This document shows, one piece after another, positions 46,630-58,061 of a DNA stretch of 64,000 bases. The first letter of the stretch is position 1, and each line of letters begins with the position of its first letter. The notes under the pieces are model-generated. The model ran no database searches and was not told the DNA's origin. It saw only the letters and a list, made by a program, of their open reading frames with translations. The stretch lies in the NCBI GenBank assembly GCA_021613375.1, contig CM038704.1, positions 5,084,155 through 5,148,154 on the forward strand. The letters are read 5' to 3'. Source of the stretch: Megaleporinus macrocephalus (Eukaryota > Chordata > Actinopteri > Characiformes > Anostomidae). The position numbers were made by a program, and so were the translations under genes.

Positions 46630-47165
46630 CTCCAGAGTCCAGTGGCGACACTTGACATCTCTCTCGCCTGGCATTGTGCTTAGTGATGTAAAGCTAACAT
46701 GCAGCTGGTCGGCCATGAAAACCCATGCCATGAAGCTCCCAGTGCACAGTTTTGTGCTGATAGTAAAGACAGAGGAGCTTTTGAATTCTGCAGTTGAGTC
46801 AGCATTTTTGGTGACTTTTACACTATGCACCTCAGCACTTGGTTACCCTGTACTCTTAACTTTATGTGGTCTAAAACATTGTGGCTTAGTTGCTGAGTGT
46901 TTCTACTTTTCAATAAGACCACTGCAAAGTTGATTGTGGAATATCTAGAAGGGTATGAACTGATTGCTGTAAGAGTGAATCTTATTACGGTACCAAACTG
47001 GCTTTCAGTGAGCTCTTTACAACAACCCATTCTTTCACACATGTTTGTAAAGGCAGACTGCAGGCTGGATGCTAGATTTTATACAGCTGTGGCAATAGGA
47101 CTGAATGAAACACTTAAATTAAATGGTTAAGAAGTCCCAGTCTTTTTGTCCATGTAGTATATAGT
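46630..47165. mobile_element. Non-coding DNA-transposon repeat, Tc1-related
   Basis: Starts 'ccagtggcgacactt' and ends 'ctttttgtccatgtagtata', an end typical of short fish Tc1-related repeats. Shares inner blocks with 31560-31640 and 34390-34700. Frames on both strands are chance. Confidence 0.55.
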
Positions 47166-47444
47166 GTACTTAAAGTAGTCATGAAACATTTCAGTTTGTA
47201 TGGGTTTTCTACAGAATTAAATATGATGAAATATATTTGGGAGTGAAATTTTTCATATAAAATGTTTACATGTTAAATTATAATATATATAGGTTTGTTA
47301 CTACCCTATGTTTTTGCGCCAGTGCGCTGCCATCTTGCCCGTGCAGAATTGATGACGTCACGAGGTTGGTTGGTTGTTTGATTGCAGATAGCCCAGGAGC
47401 ATAGCGGTCACGGTTAAGGAAAAGAGCTTGTTGTTTGCCACACT

Positions 47445-47588
47445 ATGGAAGAAGACGAAGCTAAAAGGGGTTTTGATCAGATTCCTAGAAGCCCAATGGC
47501 TTATGCGTTCGAGCCGGTGAAGAAGGAGATTAGTGCATGCAGCCTTTGCAGTAGCTCCCGTTCGCGTGTTCGTGTTTTTGCTTTTTAA
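47445..47588 (+). other. Short ORF, 47 codons, left of the LINE
   Basis: ATG at 47445 with a clear start (MEEDEAKRGFDQIPRSP, then YAFEPVKKE), stop at 47586-47588. The 'YxFEP' motif recalls N-termini of transposon-associated proteins in fish, but I cannot name it. It could be the start of a gene or element disrupted by the LINE that begins after it, or part of the LINE leader. Confidence 0.3.
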
Positions 47589-47692
47589 CTATAGTTTTAT
47601 TTAATAATATTTATTATGTATAATATATAATATTATATATAATAATATTTATTTTTACAAAGAAACTTAGTGAAGCTGTGCCCTCTCGAATC

Positions 47693-49292
47693 ATGCTAGT
47701 AGAGAGAGTTTTGGTCAGTTTGTTCGCTGTGAAAGTTCTACTTTCACTCTCCTGGTGCACTGCGGCGCAGCATGGCCCCTTTGTTTACACTCGGGATCAG
47801 CTGATCACGCTGAAGCCGGCCGGCATGGAGACCAGGACCGCCAACATCCCCGAGGAGCTTTGGAGACGGACGCACAGGGGATGTAGAGGGGGAACTAAAC
47901 AGCGCACGGGGAAAGCGAGGGCGAAGAGACGGAGGCTTATGGAGAAAAAGGGGTATAAGCCGCGTCTTCCCACTCTCGTCATGGGCAACGTTAGATCACT
48001 GGCTAATAAGATGGACGAGCTAACAGCGTTAGCCACAAGTCAGAAGGAGTACCGGCAGTGTAGTTTAATGTGTTTTTCGGAGACATGGCTACACCAGAAC
48101 ATTCCAGATGAGAACGTTTCCATCGCTGGCTTTCAGACTGTTCGGGCGGACCGGGACTGCACCGAGAGCGGTAAGCGGAGAGGGGGTTAGGGTTAGTTGG
48201 CTGGCTGTGTTAGTTAATAACCGCTGGTGCTCTCCTGGTCACATTACCATCAAGGAGCGAATCTGTTGTCCGGACATTGAGCTGTTGGCTGTTGGACTCA
48301 GGCCACATTATTTGCCGCGGGAGTTTTCCCATGTTGTTATCGTGGCTGTTTATATCCCCCCCTCTGCAAACCCAACATCGGCGTGTGACTTCATTCACTC
48401 CACCATAGCGCGTCTTCAAACTCAACACCCGACTGCCTTCATTGCCATATCAGGTGACTTCAACCATGTCACTATGGCCAGGACATTACCAAACTTCACT
48501 CAGTATGTGGACTGTCCCACCAGAGAGGAGAGAACACTGGACCTGCTGTATGCTAATGTTAAGGATGCATACAGCTGCTCCCCCCTCCCCCCTCTGGATG
48601 GATCTGATCATAACTTGGTCAGCCTTAGCTCAAAGTATGTGCCTCAGGTGAAGAGTCAGCCTGTGACCACGAGGACAGTGAGGAGATGGTCAGAGGAGAC
48701 TTCTGAAGTGCTGCTGGCCTGCGTTGAGACTACAGACTGGACAGCACTCTATGAGCCTCATGGAGAGGACATCGACAGGCTCACAGAGTGCATCACAGAC
48801 TACATCAATTGCTGTGTGGACTCCACTGTCCCAACCAGGACTGTTAAATGTTACCCAAACAACAAGCCGTGGGTAACAAAAGACATTAAAGCCCTCCTCA
48901 ACAAGAAGAAGAGGGCTTTCAGAGCTGGAGACCGGGAGGAGGTGAGAACGATTCAGAGAGAGCTGAAGAGAACCATCAGGGAGGCTAAGAACAGATATAG
49001 GAGGAAGCTGGAGTGGAAACTCCAGCAGAACAACATGAGGGATGTTTGGAGTGGTATGAGAGCCATCACTGGCTTCAGATCCAGCAACAACAGGGGAGTA
49101 GAGGGCAGTGTGGACAGAGCCAACAAGTTGTTTTTTAACAGATTTGACACTGCAAGCCCTGACCTCCCCCTCCCTGACTCCTCTGCTGCCAGGCCTCAAC
49201 AGCCCACTCCACTCCCTCCCCCTCCTGATAGCCTCCCACCTTCCTGTTATAGTCCACTTCACACCTCCTCTCCTCCCCCACCTCTACAGTGA
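47693..49292 (+). pseudogene. LINE ORF, endonuclease part, frameshifted
   Basis: ATG at 47693. A basic stretch (TGKARAKRRRLMEKKGYKPR) leads into the apurinic-type endonuclease: VMGNVRSLANKMDEL, then SLMCFSETWLH (catalytic Glu). The frame shifts near 48185-48205 and continues in another frame with AVLVNNRWC, VVIVAVYIPP, ISGDFNH (catalytic Asp and Asn) and LDGSDHNLVSL (SDH block). After it comes a linker with NNKPWVTKDIKALLNKKKRA and a proline-rich end. The N residue after SLSLSW-type hydrophobic start is not a secretion claim. A stop at 49290 separates it from the RT. The catalytic residues visible are kept; the frame is not. Confidence 0.85.
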
Positions 49293-50632
49293 ATCTCACA
49301 GCTGACCAGGTGAGAAGACAGCTACAGAGACTCCACACGAACAAGGCTGCAGGCCCTGATGGTGTCCCCCCCAGGGTGCTTAAAGCCTGTGCCACCCAAC
49401 TTTGTGGAGTCCTGCAGCATGTCTTCAACATGAGCCTGAGTCTCCAGAGGGTCCCTGTGATGTGGAAGACGTCCTGCATTGTTCCTGTGCCAAAGACTCC
49501 ACGGCCCAGTGACATTAAGGACTACAGGCCAGTGGCACTGACGTCCCACATCATGAAGACCATGGAGAGACTTGTCCTGGATCAGCTCCGGCCCATGGTC
49601 CAGCCACTTCTAGACCCCCTCCAGTTCGCCTACCAGCCTCATCTGGGAGTTGAGGATGCCATCATCTACCTGCTGAACCGAGTCTACGCTCACCTGAATA
49701 AGCCAGGCAGCACTGTGAGGATCATGTTCTTTGACTTCTCCAGTGCATTTAACCCCATTCAGCTGAACGTGATGCAGGTAGATGCCCCCCTCGTGTCCTG
49801 GATTGTTGACTACCTGACTGGCAGACCACAGTATGTACGCCTGCAGCACTGTGTGTCGGACAGAGTGGTCAGCAACACTGGAGCCCCGCAGGGAACTGTC
49901 CTCTCTCCCTTCCTCTTCACCCTCTACACCACTGATTTCAACTACTGCTCAGAGATCTGCCACCTTCAGAAGTTCTCTGATGACTCTGCACTAGTTGGAT
50001 GTGTCAGCAGGGGTGATGAGGATGAGTACAGGGCGACTGTGAACGACTTTGTTGCGTGGTGTGAGCTGAACCATCTGCAGCTCAACGTGACAAAGACAAA
50101 GGAGCTGGTGGTGGACCTGAGGACGGTCAGTGTGGACACTGTGGAGAACTATAAATATCTGGACATTGACAATAAACTGGACTGGGCTAAGAACACTGAC
50201 GCCCTCTACAAAAAGGGCCAAAGTCGTCTCTATTTTCTGAGGCGTCTGAGGTCCTTCAACATCTGCAGGACTATGCTGAGGATCTTTTATGAGTCTGTAG
50301 TGGCCAGTGCCATCCTATACACTGTTGCATGCTGGGGCAGCAGGCTGAGGGTGGCAGATGCCAACAGCCTTAATAAACTGATCCACAGAGCCAGTGATGT
50401 TGTGGGTGTGGAGCTGGACTCGCTGACGGCAGTGTCTGAGAGGAGGACGCTGTCTAAGCTGCAGGCCATCATGGATAATGGCTTCCATCCTCTTTATCAC
50501 ACAGTGATGAGACCCAGGAGCACATTTAGTGCAAGACTCATTCAGCCAACATGCACTACAGAACGCCACAGGAGGTCATTCCTACCATCAGACTTTATAA
50601 CTCCTCCCTTAACGTATGACACCTTTCAGTAG
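49289..50632 (+). pseudogene. LINE ORF, reverse transcriptase part
   Basis: 447 codons without ATG at the start. Blocks: NKAAGPDGVPPRVLKACA, YRPVALTSHIMKTMERLVL, LDPLQFAYQPHLGVEDAI, a FFDFSSAFN block (first catalytic Asp), GAPQGTVLSPFLFTLYTTDF, and FSDDSALVG, where related LINEs have FADD. NHLQLNVTKTKELVVDLR and a thumb/C-tail (KGQSRLYFLRRLRSF) follow. Compared with the LINE at 55.6-56.7 kb, residues are missing after FNPIQ and after LVVDLR. Both Asp of the active site remain, but the deletions and the missing start suggest it is inactive. Confidence 0.88.
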
Positions 50633-50938
50633 AACAATAATTTAATTATGTGTGCAACAACTCAATTGCACAACTCAAATGTGCAATAACTTTCCTATTT
50701 CTAAACTCTTACTGCTGTATACAGTATATCTGTACTTATTACTATAGACACAGTCACTTTACATTTTATTATTCTATTGTAATATAAGACTTTATATAGG
50801 TGTACATACTACAAATTTCTTTTATGTTGTAAATTATTATTAGTGTTTATTTCTCTATATAACCGGATGCTGCTGTAAAAACTTCAATTTCCCCCTGGGA
50901 TCAATAAAGTATTTCTGATTCTGATTCTGATTCTGATG

Positions 50939-51299
50939 CTTTGCTGTGAACAAGACCTTTTGGAGGTGTATATGCTCTCTTTATGTGAAGTCCGCGCGGA
51001 AACCCTGGAACGGCCCGTCAACAGCAGGTAATGTCATCCAGCTAACTAGCTAGTTAGGTTATATAAATTCAGCTATTTAGCATGTTAAGTCGGCGGAGGT
51101 GTGCTTCGGGAAATTCGATTCTGGAATAGATGATGCTCTCTTCTGCTACGGTAAGAAAGCAAATTTTAATAGTTTAGTGGAATGTGTATCATGTATCTAT
51201 GGCTGTCCTTTACTGAGGAAAAAGTCAAAATAACACTGTCACCCTGTGAACTGTCAGCTTATATAGCTAGATTGTACCTCTTGCTGCTCTGCTAGGGTG
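50939..51299. other. Spacer, no gene seen
   Basis: Mixed sequence right of the LINE with 'gctaactagctagttag' type low-complexity. Nothing recognised. Confidence 0.4.
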
Positions 51300-51845
51300 G
51301 CAAAAATGAGAAAAATTTCAGCCCTCCCTACTTGATTTCAGAGAAATTAACAAGCAACACTGAACCTAAGTGTAATCCCAAATGTCTCTCTGTGAGACTT
51401 ATTAGATATAGTGTCTTTTGCCAGACAGAAGGGGGGCAAAGAGGTCCTGAGGCAGAAAAACATCCCACCCATTCTGAATATGGCCACGTGTTTCCACATG
51501 TTTCAGTGTTGAATGTTGTATGATGTTCCTACTTTGAAATACAGACCTTGCTTCAGAGCAGATATAACAGGACCTGTTTATTAACATTACTTTGAACTGT
51601 TTTGTCCATAGAACATTAATCTTTATGCTATATGGATTATTTCTGCCTTGTTGCTCTTCTATGAACGTCAGTGTTGCCCAGTATCTTTATCAATGTGGAG
51701 CAAAGAGCACCAACCTTAGCTGGGGCTGGTATGACGTGCTGTTTATTGGATGTTCTTCTAAAACGGGTATTTCATTAGAATTCAGTACGGTCCAGTTAGA
51801 GGAAGTTTACTCAGATCAAGGTCCAGACCATCATAGTTTCTAACT
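51300..51845. repeat. Orphan fragment of OR 5' flank
   Basis: 'gtgtcttttgccagacagaa' plus 'gggcaaagaggtcctgaggcag' and 'aacatccca..cattctgaatat' match the flanks at 23160-23230, 30975-31045, 40620-40685 and 45530-45600. 'ttgttgctcttctatgaa' and the 'gtgctgttta' stretch match 45755-45855. No OR coding sequence is attached, so it is the remnant of a seventh unit edge. Confidence 0.7.
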
Positions 51846-52399
51846 ATGATTTTGTGCTGTGTCCTTAAATTCCCTAGTATCTTATACTATCAAGAACTGA
51901 AAGACGAAACCGTTACAAATACTGTTCAGTATATTTCAGTATATTTACTGTTTAAATGCTGAACTGAATGAATTATTTCAAAAACTTCAAATAAAAGATT
52001 TTTTTCTCCAAGTAAAAAAAAAGCACTACATACAAAAACAGAAGGCTTTTGACAAAAAAGTGCATTATAAAGTATTTATTTAAAAAGTAAAGTAGAAAGT
52101 GTTAGTAGAACATGCTCTCTGAATTAGTAATTTCTCTGACTCACTTTATTCTCCGATTGCTGCTTCTCACTTCGTACCTCGCCTGTTTGTGTGCTGCACA
52201 GATTTGATTGGCTGAGGAGCGCCTTTGGTGATCTCACAATTCATGTGATTGGTCTGTGAGTTTAGTGGTGAACTTCAGTATGAGTGAGGTTTACAGCCAG
52301 TGGGGCTGGATGTGTTCAAGCCTGGGTGTGTTCAGTCAGTTAAATGTTATCACTTAATTTTCACAAATGTATCTTGTGAGGCACTCAAAGGTAGAAAAG
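51846..52399. other. Spacer, no gene seen
   Basis: AT-rich sequence between the OR-flank fragment and the Gmr1-like relict. Confidence 0.4.
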
Positions 52400-52985
52400 G
52401 GACCACAGTAAAAGGCATATTCACCACGGCTCCTGGCTCTTAATGTGTTCTACCCATGTTTCAGAGTGGATGACAACATTGTCCAGGTAGTCAGCCACGA
52501 AAGCTTGGAGCAACCGTAGGACATCATATGCTGGAAAGTGACCAGGGCCCCTGCAGGCAGAACGGGAAAATCCAGTAATGCCAGTGACCAGCAGGGGAGG
52601 AAGAGGCCATTTTGGGGCAGGCTTCTTGCAAGAGACACCTGCCAGTATCCTTTTGTGAAGTCCAGGATGGAAATAAAGCAGACCTTACCTAGACGATCAA
52701 TCAAGTCATCCACCAGGGAAGAGGGTATGAGTCGAACTGTGAGACCACGTTTAACTTGTGGAAGTCATTGCAGAACCTCCACGACCCATCTGGTTTGGGG
52801 ACCATGAAGATGGGGCTAGACCATGGGCTGTTGGGACGGCTTGATTATACCGGTGACCAAAGTTCACTTTACCTTCTCCTCTATGGCTGAATGGTGAACC
52901 TCTGAAATGTGGTAGGGCTGCTACAAAACTCAGAACTGTTCCACCAACTCTGTAAGCTCTCATTGAGTTCTTCACCCCATTGTAT
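52400..52985 (-). mobile_element. Gmr1-like gypsy element, RT part (3' piece)
   Basis: Minus strand: an EELNESLQ linker and decayed linker, then SSPIFMVPKPDGSWRFCNDF, MDDLIDRLGKVCFISILDF with TKGYWQVSLA, a damaged primer-grip region, and ADYLDNVVIHSETW. The catalytic YLDD reads YLDN (52479-52500). It is separated from its integrase part (60475-61260) by the inserted element at 52986-60474. Order integrase then RT on the coding strand is the Gmr1-type order, unlike ordinary Ty3/gypsy. Confidence 0.7.
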
Positions 52986-53306
52986 TGTGATGGTTGCTTA
53001 GTGGGGCAAACGCTCCTGGGGGTAGAGATGCTTCTAGGTGGTTCAATTCTTGCCCTGTCCTCCAGATGTAACTCACAGGAGACTGCAGGTGCGGTGCAAT
53101 GGAGACCATTTATTGGGCTGGGCAGCACCCACACTTCACATCATCACAATCCCAGATAACATCAGTAGGCAGAACATACAGGCTACAACCTGAAGCTAAC
53201 CACCATACGTGCATGCCTGTTGACATCTCTACTCTCTCTCATCTCTCTGAGCAATGCACTAAAGTGTGCATGCGCTAAGTATAAGGCACTTAAAGTGACC
53301 ATTACA
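52986..53306 (-). repeat. 3' LTR, 321 bp
   Basis: Starts tgtgatgg and ends gttaca/attaca in plus orientation (TG..CA ends). Same length as the 5' LTR, with about 15 mismatches by eye (near 5%), most of them clustered at 53050-53090. Confidence 0.93.
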
Positions 53307-53317
53307 TATTCCCCCTA
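53307..53317 (-). other. Polypurine tract
   Basis: Minus strand AGGGGGAATA directly precedes the 3' LTR, the expected second-strand primer. Confidence 0.75.
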
Positions 53318-53667
53318 ACAAGAAAAAAGCTATCCCCAGCTGTCTACAAACTGCAAAGGGCACAATCCGTTAAACCATACATACATGACATGGCATAAAA
53401 GCAAAAATTAGTGACAGGCCCATGAATTACAAAAACATTCAATAAACAAGCAAAAAAAAATACAGGTCTCCAAAATCCGCTTTTTTTTTTTCTTCTTTTT
53501 TTCCTTTTTTTTTAAACATCAAATCCGAACCTCTCAATACAAACAGACATACCACATAATGAACAATGAGAAAGAACATGTCTCACTTAAATATGTACAG
53601 CAGTGCAACATACTATAAACAAGAAACAAAAATTCCCCAAAATCTCCTATGCGCTATGAGGTACAGT
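53318..53667. other. Gypsy 3' untranslated stretch
   Basis: No open frame; contains a T-rich run near 53480-53515. Confidence 0.5.
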
Positions 53668-55571
53668 TTAAGTGCTAGTCAGTTTACGTCGTGGTCTAAG
53701 ATTATATGAGTGCGTAACAGTAAACCCAAAATTAGTCGCCGGCAAGTGACTAGGGCAGTCAGAATCCGTTGTAGTGTCAGTGTCCATAACTAACCCTGAG
53801 TTAGCGTGAATGTCAAAGGTGGTGTCTGAGTGGTCAACTCTGTTTCGCAAGTGGGAGGCATGTCACTCTCTTCAGCAAACAAATCAGCAAGAGGCTGTGA
53901 CAGCATGAACTGACTAGACCTCAAGCGTCCTGGGTCACCTTCTGCTAGGGCACCCTCTTCGGAAATTTCTGGCTCTAGCGTTGCGTGCGGGGTAGGATTC
54001 GCACAACTGTCTACCAGACTACTGGGTGTGTTCTCTTGACCGGTAGTAGGGTCCGATCCGAGGTGTTCTTTTGGCCGAGCGTGAGAGGGAATCCATACAC
54101 GAAATGGTTGGAGACTAACCACATGAACCACACCCACATCTGCCCCATCCTCCGTCGAGAGGCGGTAGTTCACATCAGATAGTCTCCAGACCACCTTGTA
54201 TGGGCCACTATAGACAGGAGCCAGTTTAGCTGTCAGGTTTGCAGCCACATCTGAACGTGGTTCTTCAAGCGAACAAGATCCCCAGGTTCATACGTGACTG
54301 AACGGCGCTGTTTGTCGTAATGACGCTTTTGTCGCTCATGACTCATGAAACTCTCGCATGATCATAAAAGTCTCTTCAGTAGTCTCAGGCTGACACAAAG
54401 GGTCAACGATACCATCGGTGGATGGCTTTGTCAAGAGGTTAAGGGGAGTTGTCAATTCTCTGCCGTAAAGCATCTTCGCTGGACTAAAACCTGTACTCTC
54501 GTGCGGTGAGGTACGCAGAGCGAAGCAGATTTGTGGAAGAAATTTATCCCAGGTGTAATGCTTGTCACCAATGTAAGCTCGGATTACAGCTTTCAGGGTG
54601 CGGTTAACTCATTTGTCTGCGGATGGTACGCGGTTGTGAGGCGGTGTTCCGTTCCCAGGGCTTCCACAACATGGTTAAAGAATGCACTCATAAACTGTTG
54701 TCCTCGATCCGAGATCAAGTACTTGGGAGCGCCATGTCTTGCAAAAATGTCGCTTTGGAACTTACTTGCCACAACCTGAGCTGTGGCTTCTCTCACAGCA
54801 GAGACCTCGACCCATTTGCTGAAATAGTCGACAAAGGTAGGCATTTCCTGCTGGAGTGCGTGGCAGAGGCCCAACAAAGTCAACACCCGCTACCTCCCAA
54901 GGCTCATTTGCATGCACCAGAACTAACATCCCAGCAGGCTTCTGCTGTGACGGCTTTATTAGTTGGCGCTCGGGACAGGAAAGAACGTAAGCCCGAACAT
55001 CTTTCCTCATTTTCGGCCAGAAGAACCGCAATTTCAATCTGGCTAAAGTTTTGGCGAATCCAAGGTGACCAGCGGTCGGGTGGTCGTGATAATAGCTGAG
55101 AAGCGACTCCCTCAAAGATTCTGGTGCAAACAACTTTAGGTCGCTCAGTGGATGCAAACTGCAACTTTGTCTCATGTCACGGTAATATAGAAGACCATCA
55201 TGGATGACAAACTTGTCTTCACCCTCTTTGTCTTCTTGTAAGCCTCCCAGCTTTTGCAACATTTCAGCAACTACTGGATCCTTCAGCTGAAGACAACAAA
55301 GCTGCTCCTTGTCAGATAACTCCATGAGCGGCTGCGACTTCAAATCTAGTGAGTTCCTGGATAAAGAAATCCTGGAGCCTGAGGCACCACCTGGCTAAAT
55401 GACCAGAGGGGTTGGGACGGGACATGAGCCATTTTAGGCTACTGTGGTCAGTGTACACTGTCACTGGAAGCCCCTCAATGTACGGCCTAAATGATGAACC
55501 TGTGGATGAACCTGCGGTAATAGCTGGTGAGTCCCAAGAACTGTCTAACCTGCTTGACATCAGTAGGCACA
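53668..55571 (-). pseudogene. Gypsy pol: RNase H remnant and integrase
   Basis: On the minus strand from 55571: TDVKQVRQFLG and SYYRRFI (RT/RNase H connection), then a deletion straight to FRPYIEGLPVTVYTDHSSLK and RPNPSGHLARW, so the RNase H catalytic core is lost. Integrase follows: HPTAGHLGFAKT with a SCPERQ finger end (the last zinc-binding Cys is Arg), WEVAGVDFVGPLPRT, YFSKWVEVSAVREATAQ, KYLISDRGQQFMSAFF and TAYHPQTNE (core Asp, Asp and probable Glu region). A FSPAKMLYGRELTTPLN block, a VTYEPGDLVRLKNH block, GPYKVVWRLSDVNYRLS and a C-tail with YNLRPRRK end it. Frames change near 54890, 54600, 54250 and 53820. Confidence 0.82.
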
Positions 55572-56704
55572 GGAAGCTTCAACACAGCATCAACTTGGTC
55601 AGTGTCCGGGAGAACTACCTGCAGTTTGCATACCGGGCAGGTGTTGGTGTAGAAGATGCCATCCTCTACCTGCTACACTGAGTCCACTCACACCTGGATA
55701 AGGGGAAAGGCACTGTGAGGATCCTCTTCTTGGACTTCTCGAGTGCTTTCAACACCATCCAGCCCCTCATGCTTCAGAACAAACTGAACAGGATGCAAGT
55801 GGACCCCTGCCTGGTCACATGGATTTCCAGCTACCTCACCGACAGGCCGCAGTACATCAGGCTGAAAGACACCACGTCTGACACTGTGATCAGCAGCATT
55901 GGTGCACCCCAGGGCACAGTGTTGGCACCTCTCCTCTTCACCCTGTACACCGCAGACTTCTGCTACAACTCTGAGCTGTGTCACATTCAGAGGTTTGCTG
56001 ATGACACAGCTATTGTGGGGTGTATCAGGGATGATTGAGAGGAGGAGTACAGGAGCCTGGTGAGGGACTTTGCTGTTTGGTGCCACAACAACCACCTGCA
56101 GCTCAACACCTCAAAGACCAAGGAACTGGTCATTGACTTTGGGAGGTCCAGACCAAGGTCACAACCAGTTCAGATAGAGGGAGCTGAGGTGGAGACTGGG
56201 AGTCCTACAAGTACCTCGGGCTGTGGCTGGACAGCTAGCTAGACTGGACTGCTAACACTGAGCACCTGTACAGGAAAGGACAGAGTAGGCTATACTTTCT
56301 GAGGAGGCTGTGGTCCTTTGGCATTTGCAGGAAACTCCTGTGGATGTTTTATCAGTCTGTGGTGGCCAGTGTCCTGTTTTACACCTGGTGTGCTGGGGAG
56401 GCAGCACATCCAAGAAGGACACATCCAGGCTGGACAAACTCATCAGGCGGGCTGGCTCAGTGATCGGCCTGATACTGGACTCTCTGGTGACGATGGCATA
56501 GAAGAAGACAATGGACAAACCTCTGGACATTATGGACGATGCCAGTCATCCTCTGCACACCGTCATCAGCAACCAGAGGAGTCTGTTCAGTGACCGACTG
56601 CTCCTACCCAAGTGCAGAACCAACAGACTCAAAAACTCCTTTGTCCTTCATGCCACCTGAATCTTATTTTCCCTGAGGGAACCCTCCCAAAGGGATCAAT
56701 AAAG

Positions 56705-56752
<48 letters not shown>

Positions 56753-56753
56753 G
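55572..56753 (+). mobile_element. 5'-truncated LINE inserted in the gypsy pol
   Basis: Plus-strand RT from LQFAYRAGVGVEDAILYLL through FLDFSSAFNTIQPLML, GAPQGTVLAPLLFTLYTADF, the intact active site RFADDTAIVGC (near 55993-56030), NHLQLNTSKTKELVIDFG, then a frame-shifted thumb region. It ends in a 'gggatcaataaagatct' tail and an (ATCT)n run (56705-56752). Stops occur at 55679 and 56037. Where it sits, gypsy coding DNA between the RT thumb and TDVKQV is missing, so insertion came with a deletion. I see no clear target-site duplication. Confidence 0.85.
56705..56752. repeat. (ATCT)n LINE tail
   Basis: About 12 ATCT units forming the 3' tail of the LINE. Confidence 0.95.
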
Positions 56754-58061
56754 ACACTTTCCAGCCTTCTCCAGCCTTGTAAAGACTTCTCTCAAGTCTA
56801 TAAGGTGCTGCTTGAATGTCGGTGAAGCGATCACAATGTCGTTGAGGTAGACTGCACAACATCTATAGTTCAGACCTGCCAAAACCGTATTCATTACCCT
56901 CTGGAAGGTCGCAGGGGCGTTGCAAGACCAAAAGGCAGGACCTTGAATTGGAACATTCCATAGTGGGATGCAAAGCAGTCTTGGGCCTAGAGCTTTCTTC
57001 CACCCCAACCTGCCAGTACCCACGGGCCATGTCCAGCATTGAGATGAACTTCCCTCAAGCGAGAAAATCAAGAGATTCATCCACTCTTGGTAGAGGATAT
57101 CTGTCTTTCACAGTCACCTGATTGAGACCTCTATAATCCAAAAAACCTAGCTTCTCCGGAGAGTCTAGGAACAATGACAATCGATGATGACCAAGGCCCT
57201 GAAGCAGGCTCTATGATGTCATTGTCGAGCATTGATTGAATTTGCTCCTCAATGAGCCTCTTCTTAAGAGGAGAATTGTGATACGTAGGTAGATTTATGG
57301 GTTTTGCATCACCAGTTTCGATGTGATGAACCGCAACTGTAGTATGACTGATGCATGCAGCAAACAGGCCAAGTTCCTGCATCATCAGAGCTGCATCATC
57401 AAGGTTAACAGAGAATTCGCAATGCTGTGAGGCAGGTAAGACCGGTCCCTCCAAAGAACACAAAGTTTGCGCTTGAGAATTCATCTTCACACTCCACGAC
57501 ACCAGGCATGTCTTGGACCCCAAGAATGACAATTCTACTCGGAACATGGATTGAGATAGAAGCTCTGATCATGAAATCCATCCCAAGAATAAGAGGTGAG
57601 GACATTGAAGTCAGGATCACGAAACGATGAAAGAAGCGCTGGCCTTGGAACCAGATGGGCAGCCATGTAATTCCTACAGGGTCACAGTACGCTGAATCAG
57701 CTAACCTCAACGGAGGAGCTGTCCATGGCTCACACTTTATGTTTCCAGCTATGTCTTTGTCAACATAATCTGCTAACACAGCAGACAAAGAGGCACCAGT
57801 GTCAAGTGTTGCAGACACTACTTGGTTTTTGAGTTTTATGCTCACCCAGAAAGGTGTGTTCCAGGAAGCATCAGAGGAAGTATCCACTACATGCCCTAAA
57901 TGATGCACTTCAGCAGTGGTAGTCATCTGATTGCTAGACTCATTAGGCCCTCTTGGGGATGGCTGGGAAATGCTGGCGTTGTGTCCTGCCTCTCGCATCC
58001 CTTGTTGTCTGGGCTTTCTTTCTAAACTGCTCACGATCCCTAAATTGTGTGCTAGAACCAC
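56754..58061 (-). pseudogene. Gypsy pol: protease and reverse transcriptase
   Basis: The protease (frame 57405-58061) has the active site TLDTGASLSAV (near 57790-57810) and a later PLILGMDFM segment. The frame then shifts (57131-57547): AVHHIETGDAKPINLP, then RLIEEQIQSMLDNDIIEPAS and SSSIVIVPR. The next segment (56739-57080) holds NAPATFQRVMNTVLAGLNY and YLNDIVIAS, where the RT active site should be YLDD. The Asn codon is at 56841-56843. The RT palm between 57080 and 57130 is damaged. Catalytically dead on sequence. Confidence 0.85.

Larger units (their letters stand above)
47590..50938 (+). mobile_element. Nearly full-length LINE, inactivated
   Basis: Encodes endonuclease and reverse transcriptase in order (see the two coding entries). 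The 3' UTR contains 'gggatcaataaagtatttctg' and the 3' end is a short 'ttctga' tandem at 50914-50938, typical of L2/CR1-related fish LINEs. Frame breaks and inner deletions make it non-autonomous. The 5' boundary is approximate. Confidence 0.85.

Noticed and set aside
47590..47660. AT-rich self-complementary stretch as a possible origin or regulatory element
   Set aside because: Simple AT-rich low complexity; nothing else supports a function.
48690..49262. 190-codon minus-strand frame
   Set aside because: Antisense to the LINE endonuclease linker; no independent similarity.
54623..55099. 158-codon plus-strand frame
   Set aside because: Antisense to gypsy integrase, whose motifs are clear on the minus strand.
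55688..56095. 135-codon minus-strand frame
   Set aside because: Antisense to the LINE reverse transcriptase.
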